64,000 nt of DNA from assembly GCF_019972115.1 (NCBI RefSeq), contig NZ_BPFJ01000003.1, positions 372,001 through 436,000 of the forward strand, in the 5' to 3' direction. The translations under genes were made by a program, and so were the position numbers. The stretch is from Sulfurovum sp. TSL6. Lineage in GTDB: Bacteria > Campylobacterota > Campylobacteria > Campylobacterales > Sulfurovaceae. Below the pieces are notes generated by a model, which searched no databases, was not told where the DNA came from, and saw only the letters and a list, made by a program, of their open reading frames with translations. The first letter of the stretch is position 1, and every line of letters begins with the position of its first letter. Shown here piece after piece: positions 11,100-20,525 of the stretch.

Positions 11100-11105
11100 A
11101 TTATA
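11100..11105 (-). promoter_or_regulatory. Possible -10 box (TATAAT) before the SPOR gene
   Basis: Perfect TATAAT on the minus strand in the 65-bp AT-rich gap between the DUF1882 gene and the SPOR gene. It would let SPOR-trpE-aroE be transcribed separately from the upstream genes. Confidence 0.4.
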
Positions 11106-11131
11106 TCATATTTATATATATTATTTAAATG

Positions 11132-11626
11132 TTAGAGTCTATTATAGGGAAGTGTGACGATATTGTATGCTTCTGGCAGTGTTATTGAAGGCAGACATTT
11201 CCACTTTTTCGTCATTTTTTCTTTGAGTGCATTTGAAAGTTTTTGAAGTTGTGCATCTGCCTCTTCCAATGGTAAGTGGTCTACTCTTATAAAGACCTGC
11301 AGGCGTTCAATATCTTTACCCTGATAGATATGATAGTCGGTGATATTAAGTGTTTTAAAGAGGTGCTTGATAAGATGCTGAAACCGTTTGTGTTCATCAC
11401 CTTTGTATTCGATCACAAGATAGTTGGTATGGTTCTCTTTCAGCAGGGGGGCTGCAATCGTAAATTGCCTATTTTGGTGTTGTTCTAACAGCAGAGGTGT
11501 CAGCGGTTCATTAATACGTTCAAATTTAGCATAAAAGGTACGATTGCTGAACTGTATCTGTTCAACGATCGTATTCCTTTTAATGTAATAATGGTCATCA
11601 AAAAGATCTAAATCAAAAACTTTTAT
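11132..11626 (-). CDS. DUF1882-family protein with a non-AUG start
   Basis: An uninterrupted frame follows the glyA stop directly and runs to 11132. The first possible GTG (11416) would give only 94 residues and cut off well-formed upstream sequence (KVFDLDLFDDHYYIKR, RTFYAKFERINEP). An AAGG stretch at the glyA stop lies seven bases before an ATA codon at 11626-11624, so I propose ATA as start, giving 164 residues. The frame is the same as that of glyA, with three codons between the UAA and the ATA. The position after glyA matches HP0184 and Cj0403, proteins of unknown function. A sequencing error turning ATG into ATA is the alternative. Confidence 0.75.
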   Translation of the reverse strand: MKVFDLDLFDDHYYIKRNTIVEQIQFSNRTFYAKFERINEPLTPLLLEQHQNRQFTIAAPLLKENHTNYLVIEYKGDEHKRFQHLIKHLFKTLNITDYHIYQGKDIERLQVFIRVDHLPLEEADAQLQKLSNALKEKMTKKWKCLPSITLPEAYNIVTLPYNRL

Positions 11627-11635
11627 GGTTGTACC

Positions 11636-12886
11636 TTAGTAGATAGGTTTGTCATAGATCACAAAATCTTGTGCCAGTACTTTCATCTCTTCTTTGATCG
11701 TTGCATGCAGTGCAGCATCATTGATATTGTCAAGTACATCCGCAATCTTATTTGCGATGATTTCAAACTCTTTCTCTTTCATCCCTCTGCTTGTAAGTGC
11801 AGGAGAACCAATACGTACACCTGAAGTCACAAATGGACTTCTTGTCTCACCAGGGACAGTGTTTTTGTTTACGGTGATACCTGCTGCACCCAGTGCCGCA
11901 TCCGCATCTTTACCGGAGAAATCTTTGTTCAGGAATGAAACCAGCACTAAGTGATTGTCTGTACCGTCAGAGACGACATCGTAGCCTCTTTCCATGAGAA
12001 CATTTGCAAGTACTGCTGCATTTGCTTTGACCTGTTTTGCATAGACTTTCCACGCATCACTGAGGTTGTGTTTGAAACCTACTGCTTTTGCAGCGATTAC
12101 ATGTACAAGCGGCCCGCCTTGAAGTCCAGGGAAGATAGCTGAATTGATCTTTTTAGCTATATCCTCATCATTTGTCATGATCATACCACCACGAGGTCCC
12201 GCAAGTGTTTTATGTGTAGTCGTTGTGACAACATCCGCATATGGGAATGGGCTAGGGTGTTCACCTGCACATACCAAACCTGCAATGTGAGCGATATCTG
12301 CAAAAAGGATCGCTCCCACTTCATCAGCGATCTCTCTAAACTTTTTAAAGTCTATCTCTCTTGCATAAGCAGAAGCACCACATACGATGATCTTAGGTTG
12401 TACGATCTTAGCGATCTCAAGTACTCTATCATAGTTGATACGACCATCAAGCTCTACACCGTAAGTGAAAGATGAGTAGTTTTTACCAGAAAAACTTGGC
12501 TTTGAACCATGTGTCAAGTGACCACCGTGGCTTAAGTCCATTCCAAGTATCTTTTCTCCGGCTTTAAGAAGTGCTGCATAGACAGCTCCATTTGCCTGCG
12601 AACCAGAATGCGGTTGAACATTCGCATAGTTACAGTTAAAAAGCTCACATGCTCTGTCAATAGCAAGTTGTTCTACGGTATCAGCAAACTCACATCCGCC
12701 ATAGTATCTTTTATATGGATAACCTTCGGCATATTTGTTTGTAAATACTGAACCCATCGCTTCCATCACAGCAGGGATCGTAAAGTTCTCAGAGGCGATC
12801 ATCTCTAGGTGATCTGTTTGTCTTTCTCTCTCATTTTCAATCGCTTCAAAAATCTCCGGGTCAAATGTTTCTATAGCATAACTCAT
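11636..12886 (-). CDS. glyA: Serine hydroxymethyltransferase
   Basis: PLP-dependent cytosolic enzyme converting serine and tetrahydrofolate to glycine and methylene-tetrahydrofolate. The cofactor Lys lies in [13 protein letters not shown], and [14 protein letters not shown] and [10 protein letters not shown] are family hallmarks. The 416-residue length is standard. It lies 44 bp downstream of lysS and directly upstream of the DUF1882 gene, the order found in Campylobacter and Helicobacter. Confidence 0.97.
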   Translation of the reverse strand: MSYAIETFDPEIFEAIENERERQTDHLEMIASENFTIPAVMEAMGSVFTNKYAEGYPYKRYYGGCEFADTVEQLAIDRACELFNCNYANVQPHSGSQANGAVYAALLKAGEKILGMDLSHGGHLTHGSKPSFSGKNYSSFTYGVELDGRINYDRVLEIAKIVQPKIIVCGASAYAREIDFKKFREIADEVGAILFADIAHIAGLVCAGEHPSPFPYADVVTTTTHKTLAGPRGGMIMTNDEDIAKKINSAIFPGLQGGPLVHVIAAKAVGFKHNLSDAWKVYAKQVKANAAVLANVLMERGYDVVSDGTDNHLVLVSFLNKDFSGKDADAALGAAGITVNKNTVPGETRSPFVTSGVRIGSPALTSRGMKEKEFEIIANKIADVLDNINDAALHATIKEEMKVLAQDFVIYDKPIY

Positions 12887-12930
12887 AAGGTATCCTTTGT
12901 TAGGTTTATTAGTGGATTTATATCCAAATT

Positions 12931-14586
12931 TTACTTTTGCTTCTCTTGCATTCTTTGTTTACAGGCAGCGACATCTATACAGAACATACCCTTGCCTTTT
13001 TTGGCAGGTTTAAGTTCAATTAGATTTTCGTTTCCACACTTTTTACATTTACTCTCTGGTGCACAGATAGGAGCAAGCTCTTCTCTTGGTACTTCCGGTT
13101 TCATCGCTGGGAACAGAAGTACATCACGGATACTGTGTTGGTTGGTCAGCATCATCACAAGTCTGTCTATACCGATACCCTCACCGGCTGTCGGTGTCAT
13201 ACCGTAGCTCAGTGCCTTCACATAGTCTGTATCCATATGCATTGCTTCGTCATCACCTGTAGCTTCTTTGGCATCTACTTGCCCCTTAAATCTCTCATAC
13301 TGGTCGATAGGGTCATTAAGTTCAGAGAAACCATTGGCAATCTCTTTACCCGCCATGAAGAGCTCAAAACGCTCTGCAATGTCCGGATTCTCATCACTTC
13401 TTCTTGCAAGTGGCGAGATATCTACAGGGAAATCTGTAATAAAAGTAGGGTTAATAAGTTTCCCTTCGACAAATTCATCAAAGAGTTCAGCCTGCAGATA
13501 ACCCAATGTAAGGTTAGGATCTACTTTGACATTATGTTCTTGGAGATACGCCAATGCTTTTTCTTTATCTGTGGCAACATCTGCGGGTACACCACCTATG
13601 CTTGTCAGTGATTCGATATACGGTATTTTCGCAAACGGTGTTGCAAAGTCTATCTCTACTTCACCATAAGGCAACTTTCTCTCAAGAGCAAGATTATCAA
13701 AGAGATAGTCAAACAACTCTTCGGTGATTTCCATCAGTTCAATATAGGTTTTATAAGCCCAGTAAAACTCTATCATTGTAAATTCAGGGTTATGCGTATG
13801 GTCCATTCCTTCATTTCTAAAGTTTCTGTTTATCTCAAAAACAGCTTCCATTCCACCAACGATAAGACGCTTGAGGTAAAGTTCAGGTGCGATACGCAGA
13901 TAACGCTCTACATCCAGAGCATTGTGGTGTGTGATAAATGGCTTTGCATTTGCACCACCAGGAATAGGGTGCATCATAGGCGTTTCAACTTCTAGGAACT
14001 CTTTATTTTCAAAAAATCTTCTGACCATTGAAACAATTTTAGATCTCATGACAAAGTTCTTTTTGACATCAGGGTTCATGATCATGTCAAGGTAGCGTTG
14101 TCTGTATCTAAGTTCCTGGTCTTGCAATCCATGGAACTTTTCAGGTAGTGGAGAGATCGCTTTGGAAACGATTTTCATATCTTTACAGTGCAGTGTGAGT
14201 TCACCTGTTTGTGTGACAAAAGGGTATCCTGTCACTTCGATGATATCTCCGACCTCAAAGAGTTTCTTTGCTATATTGTTGTAAAAACCTTCCGGTAGTT
14301 CATCTCTATTGTAATAGATTTGAACTAAACCTTCTGCATCTTCTATTTTTGCAAAAGCAGCTTTCCCCATGATACGGATAAACTTGATCCGACCTGTCAG
14401 TGAGTAGCTTTTGTTCTCATCTTTTTTCTCATCACTCTCTTGCTCTTTGATATAAGCACACTCTTCTAAAAACTGTGTTGAAGGGGTTCCTTTTTGTATC
14501 TGGTTAGGGTAAGGATTGATACCTTCTTCTCTTAGTCTCTCTGTTTTTTTAATTCGTTCTTGGATATATTGATTTTCAAATATCAA
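12931..14586 (-). CDS. lysS: Lysyl-tRNA synthetase, class II, with Cys-rich C-terminal extension
   Basis: The protein has the N-terminal OB-fold anticodon-binding domain (about residues 55-170) and the class II catalytic core (motif 2 region [19 protein letters not shown], motif 3 [11 protein letters not shown]). After the core ends at about residue 498, a tail of roughly 50 residues carries six cysteines including CKKCG, C-x-x-x-x-x-A-A-C like spacing, and a basic end. This looks like a small zinc-ribbon module absent from the usual ~500-residue LysS. It could add RNA binding or metal sensing; I infer no specific role. Confidence 0.95.
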   Translation of the reverse strand: MIFENQYIQERIKKTERLREEGINPYPNQIQKGTPSTQFLEECAYIKEQESDEKKDENKSYSLTGRIKFIRIMGKAAFAKIEDAEGLVQIYYNRDELPEGFYNNIAKKLFEVGDIIEVTGYPFVTQTGELTLHCKDMKIVSKAISPLPEKFHGLQDQELRYRQRYLDMIMNPDVKKNFVMRSKIVSMVRRFFENKEFLEVETPMMHPIPGGANAKPFITHHNALDVERYLRIAPELYLKRLIVGGMEAVFEINRNFRNEGMDHTHNPEFTMIEFYWAYKTYIELMEITEELFDYLFDNLALERKLPYGEVEIDFATPFAKIPYIESLTSIGGVPADVATDKEKALAYLQEHNVKVDPNLTLGYLQAELFDEFVEGKLINPTFITDFPVDISPLARRSDENPDIAERFELFMAGKEIANGFSELNDPIDQYERFKGQVDAKEATGDDEAMHMDTDYVKALSYGMTPTAGEGIGIDRLVMMLTNQHSIRDVLLFPAMKPEVPREELAPICAPESKCKKCGNENLIELKPAKKGKGMFCIDVAACKQRMQEKQK

Positions 14587-14715
14587 GCTCTCTCCTGTTG
14601 TTGATCTAATTATTGCATGCTATAGAGTCAAACCCTATAGACTATTTTTGATGTTGAGGCTGCTTTTCAAGCAATCCCACATGATTGATTGTATGTATGA
14701 GCGGGTTCAGTCTGG

Positions 14716-15153
14716 TTATTGGCACTTCTCACAAAGACCGATGATCTTCATCGTATGGTCTGTCATTTGAAAGTTGAACTTCTTTGCTATCGCTTCTTGT
14801 CTCTCTTCAATGGTTTCGTCGTAAAATTCTATAATACTACCACATTTTGTACAGATAAGATGATCATGGTGTTTCTTAAGCCCAAGTTCATATTTTTTGC
14901 CTTGTACACCAAAGGAGATAGAACTGGCGATCTCTGATGTTTCAAGTAAGGCAAGTGTACGATATACAGTTGCAATACCGATATTAACATCAGGGTGTTG
15001 TTCTTTCAGTAAGGTATAAATATCCTCAGGCGTAAAGTGACCATTATTTTCATAAAGAAACTTCAAAACAAGTTCTCGTTGTTTTGTGAACTTCAGTGCG
15101 TTTTCTTTTAGAAGTGTTTGGAACTTTTCTAAAAGTAGAGGATATTCAATCAT
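14716..15153 (-). CDS. fur: Ferric uptake regulator family repressor (Fur)
   Basis: The 145-residue protein has the N-terminal winged helix (IGIATVYRTLALLE recognition region) and a C-terminal dimerisation domain with metal-site histidines (KKHHDHLICTKCG) and two CxxC pairs (CTKC, CEKC) for structural zinc. It sits between cvpA and lysS as fur does in Campylobacter jejuni (Cj0400), which supports assignment to the iron regulator. A second, shorter Fur-family gene lies at 55238. Confidence 0.92.
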   Translation of the reverse strand: MIEYPLLLEKFQTLLKENALKFTKQRELVLKFLYENNGHFTPEDIYTLLKEQHPDVNIGIATVYRTLALLETSEIASSISFGVQGKKYELGLKKHHDHLICTKCGSIIEFYDETIEERQEAIAKKFNFQMTDHTMKIIGLCEKCQ

Positions 15154-15161
15154 ACTGAACC

Positions 15162-15791
15162 TTATTTTTCTATAGTACTGTTGGTTTCAACAATCGAAGC
15201 ATTGGTCTCAACTGAAACATTCGTTTCAGCAGAAGCAACGACTTCTGTTGTATCAGAAACAGTCAGCCCCAGATCAGAGGTATCCAGGTTGATAAGGTAT
15301 GAACCTACTTCTCTAAGGTAGGGATACAGGACAGAATCATTGATGTACTTTTCTAAATTGTCTTTGACGAGTGTTACGTTTGATAAAGCAGTCACGATCA
15401 ACGCAAAAATAAGGAAATACTTCCCTCCTCCTGCGATGAAACCAAAAAGACGATTAAGAAAACCTAAACCACTTTCACTGGTAAGTTTGGAAAATATAGT
15501 ACCAAGGATGGTAGCACTAAACCAAATAACGATCAAAATGGCAAGGAAACCAATCAGTTGAAGCAGGGATGCATTCTCTAAATGCAAAAAGTTCGTATCA
15601 ATAAATGTTGCAGCTTTATCAGAAAGTCTAGAGGCAAAGTAGACTCCGGCTACAAGACCTAAAAGGCCAAATACCTCTTTGATAAACCCCTGCATAAAAC
15701 CTTTGATCCCCAGTATCAGTACAATGGCTGAAATCGTGACATCAAAGTAATTGAAGTCCATCATTGAAAAACTTTCCATTGAAAAATCCAT
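15162..15791 (-). CDS. cvpA: CvpA-family inner-membrane protein
   Basis: About four hydrophobic segments occupy residues 15-150, and the GIKGFMQGFIKEVFGLLGLVAG start region is typical of CvpA/colicin V production family proteins. The C-terminal ~45 residues are Thr/Val/Glu-rich and probably disordered. CvpA proteins affect envelope homeostasis; the molecular role is not known. First gene of the cvpA-fur-lysS-glyA run, with nine bases between it and fur. Confidence 0.88.
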   Translation of the reverse strand: MDFSMESFSMMDFNYFDVTISAIVLILGIKGFMQGFIKEVFGLLGLVAGVYFASRLSDKAATFIDTNFLHLENASLLQLIGFLAILIVIWFSATILGTIFSKLTSESGLGFLNRLFGFIAGGGKYFLIFALIVTALSNVTLVKDNLEKYINDSVLYPYLREVGSYLINLDTSDLGLTVSDTTEVVASAETNVSVETNASIVETNSTIEK

Positions 15792-15873
15792 ATTATCCCC
15801 TGTGTTTACTATAATTTTTGCGTATTGTATCTATATCTCTCTAAAAATGTTTTGAGAGAGTTTTTTGTTAAGA

Positions 15874-16932
15874 TCATGCTTTTCCAGAAAGTTCAGCCGG
15901 TCTGTTAGCATACTGCATAGCAACGTCACGACTTATCTTCCCGTCTTGGAGGAATTTAAGCAGTGCCTGTGTTTGCGTTTGCATACCGGTATCACCTTGT
16001 CCCAGTTGCATTTGTGAATAGATCTGGTGTACTTTATCTTCACGTATGAGGTTTGAAATAGCATGATTGGTTACCAGGATCTCAGAAGCAGCTACACGAC
16101 CTCCTCCTAATTTAGGAAGAAGTGCCTGTGCGATAACAGCAACCAGTGAAGAGGCGATCATGGCTCTGATCTGTGGTTGTTCATCTCCGGTAAATACATC
16201 GATAATACGGTTAATGGTTCCCGGTGCTGATGAAGTATGCAGGGTACCAAAGACAAGGTGACCGGTTTCTGCAGCAGTCAGTCCGGCTTCTATGGTTTCT
16301 TTATCTCTCATTTCCCCGATCAGTATGATGTCAGGGTCTTGACGCATGGCAAATTTAAGTGCGACTGCAAAAGACGCAGTATCTTCACCTACACCTCTAT
16401 GCGAGAAGACACATTTTTTATTCTGGTGAATAAATTCCACAGGATCTTCCACGGTGACGATGTGTTTTTGTTCGTGAAGGTTTATCTCATTGAGCATTGC
16501 AGCCAATGTGGTTGATTTACCAGAACCCGTTGGTCCGGTTACCAGAATAAGCCCTTTTTCTCTTTTGATAAGTTTTTTATAGACCTCAGGAGCACCCAAG
16601 TCATCCAATGAAGGCACATCAATAGGAATGATCCTGAAGGCCGCGGCAGTGTCTCCCAAGGTACGATAGTAGTTTGCTCTGAATCGTCCTATACCAGGCA
16701 GTAAGAGTGCGAAGTCAAGTTCATCATGCTCTTCAAAGTGTTGTTTTTGCTTTTCTGTGATAAGCGAGTAACACATCTCCTCGATATCTTCTCCTGTAAG
16801 TGCAGGAAGGTTTACGGGTTTAAGTACCCCATCAAGTCTTATTTGTGGTTCTGTACGACTTACGAGGTGAAGATCCGATGCGCCGTGTGTAACAACACTT
16901 TGAAGCAGTTTTTTGATATCAAAAGCAGCCAT
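15874..16932 (-). CDS. pilT: PilT-type twitching/retraction ATPase
   Basis: Cytosolic hexameric secretion ATPase with an N-terminal PAS-like domain and a RecA-like core: Walker A GPTGSGKST at residues 133-141, Asp-box glutamates, Walker B DPDIILIGEMRD and the His box TGHLVFGTLHT. The AIRNLIRE-like C-terminal segment appears as ISNLIREDK, typical of PilT rather than PilB. It would drive type IV pilus retraction, but no pilin genes are in this window. Length (352) is normal. Confidence 0.92.
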   Translation of the reverse strand: MAAFDIKKLLQSVVTHGASDLHLVSRTEPQIRLDGVLKPVNLPALTGEDIEEMCYSLITEKQKQHFEEHDELDFALLLPGIGRFRANYYRTLGDTAAAFRIIPIDVPSLDDLGAPEVYKKLIKREKGLILVTGPTGSGKSTTLAAMLNEINLHEQKHIVTVEDPVEFIHQNKKCVFSHRGVGEDTASFAVALKFAMRQDPDIILIGEMRDKETIEAGLTAAETGHLVFGTLHTSSAPGTINRIIDVFTGDEQPQIRAMIASSLVAVIAQALLPKLGGGRVAASEILVTNHAISNLIREDKVHQIYSQMQLGQGDTGMQTQTQALLKFLQDGKISRDVAMQYANRPAELSGKA

Positions 16933-16945
16933 TATTATCCTTTTT

Positions 16946-17287
16946 TTAATGTATAGTTTCTAGATATTGAGACTCATTATACCCAACTATCACCTTGTTA
17001 TCAAGCTCAATAACAGGCCTTTTAATGAGCATGTTTTCTTTTGCCAGCCAACGTTGTTTGTCTTCGTCAGAAAGAGCAAGGTCTTTGAGTTTTAAAGTTC
17101 GGTAGGTTGTGCCTCTGGTATTGAAAAGGGTTTTTATATCGGTGTGTCTTAGCCATGAAGCAATCGTTTTTTCATCTACCGGTGTTTCACGGAAATCTAT
17201 AAACTCATAGGATATCTCATGGGATTTAAGATATTTTATCGCTTTTCTGACACTGTCACAATTTTTGATACCATAGATCTTTAACAT
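16946..17287 (-). CDS. ArsC/Spx-family thioredoxin-fold protein
   Basis: About 113 residues with a thioredoxin-like fold and one N-terminal cysteine in IKNCDSVRKA, then RPVIELDNKVIVGY near the end. That pattern places it in the ArsC/Spx/YffB family. The second cysteine of Spx is missing and the arsenate-binding Arg motif is only partly kept (IKRPVIE), so reductase activity is uncertain; YffB-like glutathione-linked or unknown function is as likely. I choose the ATG at 17287 over an earlier GTG that touches the gatC stop. Confidence 0.8.
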   Translation of the reverse strand: MLKIYGIKNCDSVRKAIKYLKSHEISYEFIDFRETPVDEKTIASWLRHTDIKTLFNTRGTTYRTLKLKDLALSDEDKQRWLAKENMLIKRPVIELDNKVIVGYNESQYLETIH

Positions 17288-17296
17288 GAAATGCAC

Positions 17297-17587
17297 TTAT
17301 TCAATGATCGCTGGTACGATGAAAAAGTCATCTTTTGCTTGAGGTGCATGTGATAAGATATCTTTTGCAATATCATTGGCTTTTCTGGGACTATCATCTC
17401 TTAAAGGTGTACCCCCTTCAAGCGTTGAAAAAGAAGCATCTAATGTTTCCGTATCAAGTTCATTGAGATTATCTACGTAATTGAGAATACCTGAGAGTTG
17501 TTCTATTACTTCTTCTTTTTTAGAATCATCGATCTTTAGGTGTGAAAGTTTTTCAAGTTTCTCTAAAACTGTGTTATCTATTTGCAT
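17297..17587 (-). CDS. gatC: Asp/Glu-tRNA amidotransferase subunit C
   Basis: Small stabilising subunit of the GatCAB complex, which converts Glu-tRNA(Gln) and Asp-tRNA(Asn) to the amides. The 96 residues show the family pattern LEKLSHLKI near the start, LNYVDNLNELDT in the middle and PLRDDSPR in the second half. GatA and GatB are not nearby, as is common in Campylobacterota where gatC sits alone. Confidence 0.92.
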   Translation of the reverse strand: MQIDNTVLEKLEKLSHLKIDDSKKEEVIEQLSGILNYVDNLNELDTETLDASFSTLEGGTPLRDDSPRKANDIAKDILSHAPQAKDDFFIVPAIIE

Positions 17588-17690
17588 GATATCCCTTGCG
17601 TAATGGTCAATTTTTATAATTGCTCTTATTATATATTAATTTAGTTTAAGATATAACTACAGCTCAAATAACGAACCAAGGGGATAAAGT

Positions 17691-18032
17691 ATGCAGAAAT
17701 TGGATATGAATTCAGAAGAATTTAAAGCAGAAATGGAAAAGACAAAAAACTTTACAGATAAAGTATGTGAAAGTAAAGGTTGGGTTTACAACAGCAATGA
17801 AGAGGTGAATGAAGCTATCATCATGGGCCTTTCACGTCACAAATTACTTTATGGAAAAAGATTTTGTCCATGTTTCATGGTTGAGCCTGATGAGTCAAAG
17901 CCAGGAAAATTCAAAAGCGTTGATGACAGAATCTGCCCATGTAAACCTGCGATAGAAAAAGAGCTCCCTGAAGATGGAGTGTGCCATTGTCAAATCTTTT
18001 GTACACCTGAGTATCGCGCAGCACAAGAATAG
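17691..18032 (+). CDS. Ferredoxin-thioredoxin reductase catalytic-chain-like protein
   Basis: The 113-residue protein has the three Cys pairs of the FTR catalytic subunit in order: CPC (59-61), CPC (82-84) and CHC (98-100), with IMGLSRHKLLYGKRF before them and FCTPEYRA after. In the plant enzyme these bind a [4Fe-4S] cluster next to a redox-active disulfide that passes ferredoxin electrons to thioredoxin. The spacing between pairs (20 and 13 residues) is longer than in the plant enzyme, as in many non-photosynthetic bacteria. A strong AAGGGG ribosome site precedes it. The partner thioredoxin is not obvious in the window. Confidence 0.85.
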   Translation: MQKLDMNSEEFKAEMEKTKNFTDKVCESKGWVYNSNEEVNEAIIMGLSRHKLLYGKRFCPCFMVEPDESKPGKFKSVDDRICPCKPAIEKELPEDGVCHCQIFCTPEYRAAQE

Positions 18033-18119
18033 TTAAGTAAATAGTATTTTTAAGTTAACAGCAAGTTATAATTTTGATTGACTATAATACTAGATTATTT
18101 TCAGTCAGGAGATCATAGT

Positions 18120-18473
18120 ATGCAAGGTATGCAAGAGTTACTTGAAAAAGATGATATTAATTCAGAAGAATTAGAAATTTTATTGGAAGCACGTGATGAA
18201 GGGAAAGTAGATTTCCTTTTGGTTGATGTAAGAGAAGATATGGAATATGACATGGGTCATATTAAAGGTGTGGATATGCTGAAACCGACCACTGCTTTTC
18301 AACAATGGGCACAAGAGCTTTTTAATGAGACCCAAGATAAAAAAGTCATCTTCACCTGCCGTACAGGCAGTAGAAGCGGGCAGGTACAACATGTATTTAA
18401 GCAAAATGGTCATACAGGCGCATTAAACCATTTTGGCGGTATTGTGACCTATCATGGTGAAATAGAAAAATAA
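18120..18473 (+). CDS. Single-domain rhodanese-like protein
   Basis: About 117 residues with a rhodanese fold: LLVDVREDMEYDMGHIKG in the first half and the active-site loop beginning at the Cys of TCRTGSRS, followed by HFGGIVTYHGEI. Such proteins carry sulfane sulfur as a persulfide in the cytosol. I place the start at ATG 18120 behind CAGGAG; an in-frame TTG at 18078 lies at the probable -10 box (TATAAT, 18083-18088) and is unlikely. The next gene begins two bases after its stop. Confidence 0.88.
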   Translation: MQGMQELLEKDDINSEELEILLEARDEGKVDFLLVDVREDMEYDMGHIKGVDMLKPTTAFQQWAQELFNETQDKKVIFTCRTGSRSGQVQHVFKQNGHTGALNHFGGIVTYHGEIEK

Positions 18474-18474
18474 A

Positions 18475-19023
18475 ATGTCTAAAATCCTCTATCTTCACGG
18501 TTTTGCATCTTGCGGAGAAGGGAATAAATCTTTACTCCTTAAATCCTATTTTGGTGCAGATAATGTTATCGCACCGGATCTCCCACCTTCCCCGATCGAT
18601 GCTATAGAGTTGATCGAAGAGATTTTAGGATCTACAAACATTGACTGTTTGATAGGTTCATCGTTAGGCGGATATTATGCAACCGTTTTGGCTGAAAAAT
18701 ACTGTATGAAAGCCATACTTCTTAATCCATCGACCCAACCGTGGGAAACCTTGGCTGCCTATACAGGGTGGCAAAAACGTTTTTGTGATGAAGAGGTATT
18801 TGAATTCAAGCCGGTGTATCTCGAACAACTTAAAATGTTACAAACAGCTCCAGAGAAAGGGAGATATCTGCTTCTTTTGCAAAGTGGGGATGAAGTGTTA
18901 GATTATACTAAAGCACAATCTTTTTATAATACACACAAAGTTATCGTTGAGTATGGTGGTAATCACCGTTTTGAAAACCTAGATGAGTATCTCTCAATGG
19001 TAGAAAAATTTATAAATAAATGA
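18475..19023 (+). CDS. YqiA/YcfP-like alpha/beta-hydrolase
   Basis: The 182-residue protein starts ILYLHGFASCGEGNKS and has the nucleophile elbow GSSLGGYYA, matching the YqiA/YcfP esterase family. The catalytic His is probably in YGGNHRFENLDEY near the C-terminus. The physiological substrate is unknown. It lies between the rhodanese gene (2 bp) and dapE (6 bp) in a probable operon. Confidence 0.85.
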   Translation: MSKILYLHGFASCGEGNKSLLLKSYFGADNVIAPDLPPSPIDAIELIEEILGSTNIDCLIGSSLGGYYATVLAEKYCMKAILLNPSTQPWETLAAYTGWQKRFCDEEVFEFKPVYLEQLKMLQTAPEKGRYLLLLQSGDEVLDYTKAQSFYNTHKVIVEYGGNHRFENLDEYLSMVEKFINK

Positions 19024-19029
19024 GTCTAA

Positions 19030-20139
19030 ATGAATGTAGTTGACCTATTGCTCAAACTGTTGAGTTTTGAATCTTTGACACCTGATGATGCAGGATCGTT
19101 AAAATTCATAGAAGAGTATCTTGATGAGTATGAAGCAATCTATGTAAATAAAGAGGGTGTGAAAAACCTCATGTTAAGTAAAAAGTTCTCAGAGGGACCG
19201 CATCTTTGTTTTGCCGGACATGTAGATGTCGTTCCTGCGGGGAATGGCTGGGAGACTAACCCTTTTGTTCCTGTGATCAAAGAGGGTAATATTTATGCGC
19301 GTGGGGCACAAGATATGAAAAGCGGTGTGGCTGCTTTTGTACAAGCCTGCAAAGAGAGTGAGCATTTTGAAGGAACACTTTCCGTACTGCTGACCTCTGA
19401 TGAGGAGGGTGAAGGTAAATATGGTACGGCTGTGATGCTTGAGCACCTCAAAGAGATAGGTTTTTTACCAGATTACTGTATTGTCGCAGAACCAACGTGC
19501 GAGCGTCTGTTTGGTGATGCGATCAAGATAGGAAGAAGGGGTTCCATTAATGGGTATTTAACGTTAAACGGTAAACAGGGGCATGCTGCGTATCCTGAGA
19601 AAGCGATCAACCCGGTTCACCAGATAGCCTCTGTTCTAGATAAAATTGCCGGTGTAGACCTGGACCAGGGTGATGATGATTTCGCTCCAAGTAAAATGGT
19701 GATCACGGATATCCGTGCAGGTATGCAAGTCACCAATGTAACACCGGGGGAATTAAAAATGATGTTTAATGTACGTAACTCCACTAAAACTACACAACAA
19801 GAGGTTAAACTCCATATAGCCAAATGTTTTGACGGTTTGGATTACAGTTTGGAACTCACGCAAGGCTCATACCCGTTTGTGACCAAAAGAGATTCAAAGA
19901 TAGTACAGAATCTCACATCAAGCATCAAAAAACTTACGGGGGTGGATACAAAACTTTCTACTGCCGGTGGTACCAGTGATGCAAGATTTATGGGGGCTTT
20001 TGGCATAGATGTCGTAGAGTTTGGTGTGATCAATGACACTATTCATGCACCGAATGAAAGAACATCCATCAAAGAAGTTGAAGCACTTTGTGATGTCTTT
20101 AAAGATACAGTGAAACATTTTAATGAAGGAAAAATATGA
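19030..20139 (+). CDS. dapE: Succinyl-diaminopimelate desuccinylase
   Basis: M20-family zinc hydrolase of the lysine/diaminopimelate pathway, needed for peptidoglycan. The metal and catalytic motifs are [25 protein letters not shown], and SDEEGEG; the C-terminal His lies in NDTIHAPNE. At 369 residues it is a normal DapE. Its stop overlaps the next start by four bases (ATGA), so it is coupled to the exported thioredoxin-like gene. Confidence 0.94.
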   Translation: MNVVDLLLKLLSFESLTPDDAGSLKFIEEYLDEYEAIYVNKEGVKNLMLSKKFSEGPHLCFAGHVDVVPAGNGWETNPFVPVIKEGNIYARGAQDMKSGVAAFVQACKESEHFEGTLSVLLTSDEEGEGKYGTAVMLEHLKEIGFLPDYCIVAEPTCERLFGDAIKIGRRGSINGYLTLNGKQGHAAYPEKAINPVHQIASVLDKIAGVDLDQGDDDFAPSKMVITDIRAGMQVTNVTPGELKMMFNVRNSTKTTQQEVKLHIAKCFDGLDYSLELTQGSYPFVTKRDSKIVQNLTSSIKKLTGVDTKLSTAGGTSDARFMGAFGIDVVEFGVINDTIHAPNERTSIKEVEALCDVFKDTVKHFNEGKI

Positions 20140-20519
20140 ACAAAATAGTTTTAGGACTTTTACTCCTCTCAAGTATGCTCTTTTCAGTAGAGTGGAGCAA
20201 GGATTTGGATACAGCATTTGACTTAGCAAAAAAAGAACACAAAAAGATCATGGTCTTGGTTGAAAGTAAAACCTGCAGATGGTGTAAAAAACTGAAACAC
20301 CGTACGTTGTCAGATGAAGCTGTAGAGAAGAGACTTTCAAAATTTGTGACCGTTAAAGTCATGAGAGAAGATGCTTTTGCAATGTCTGAATTACCAGAAG
20401 TAAAAGGTGTCCCTACGATATTTTTTATGAATGAAGATAAAGTCATTTTAGACGAAATACTAGGTTATGTGGATGTGGAGGATTTTATCTTTTATATCAA
20501 TGAGATAGAAAAAAAGTAG
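20136..20519 (+). CDS. Exported thioredoxin-like protein with CRWC motif
   Basis: An N-terminal hydrophobic stretch (residues 3-17) looks like a signal peptide, followed by a thioredoxin-like fold with Cys47 and Cys50 in SKTCRWCKK and a cis-Pro region GVPTIFFM. It resembles the SoxW/DUF255-like family of periplasmic thiol proteins. Overlap with dapE is four bases, and a longer paralogue follows seven bases after the stop. A role in periplasmic thiol or sulfur-compound reduction is an inference. Confidence 0.82.
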   Translation: MNKIVLGLLLLSSMLFSVEWSKDLDTAFDLAKKEHKKIMVLVESKTCRWCKKLKHRTLSDEAVEKRLSKFVTVKVMREDAFAMSELPEVKGVPTIFFMNEDKVILDEILGYVDVEDFIFYINEIEKK

Positions 20520-20525
20520 AGATTA

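Noticed and set aside
13135-13611. 158-codon plus-strand open frame inside lysS
   Set aside because: Antisense shadow of conserved LysS codons; no family features or start signal.
14587-14715. Possible tRNA or small RNA in the gap between fur and lysS
   Set aside because: No cloverleaf can be formed; only repeated CTATAG words were seen.
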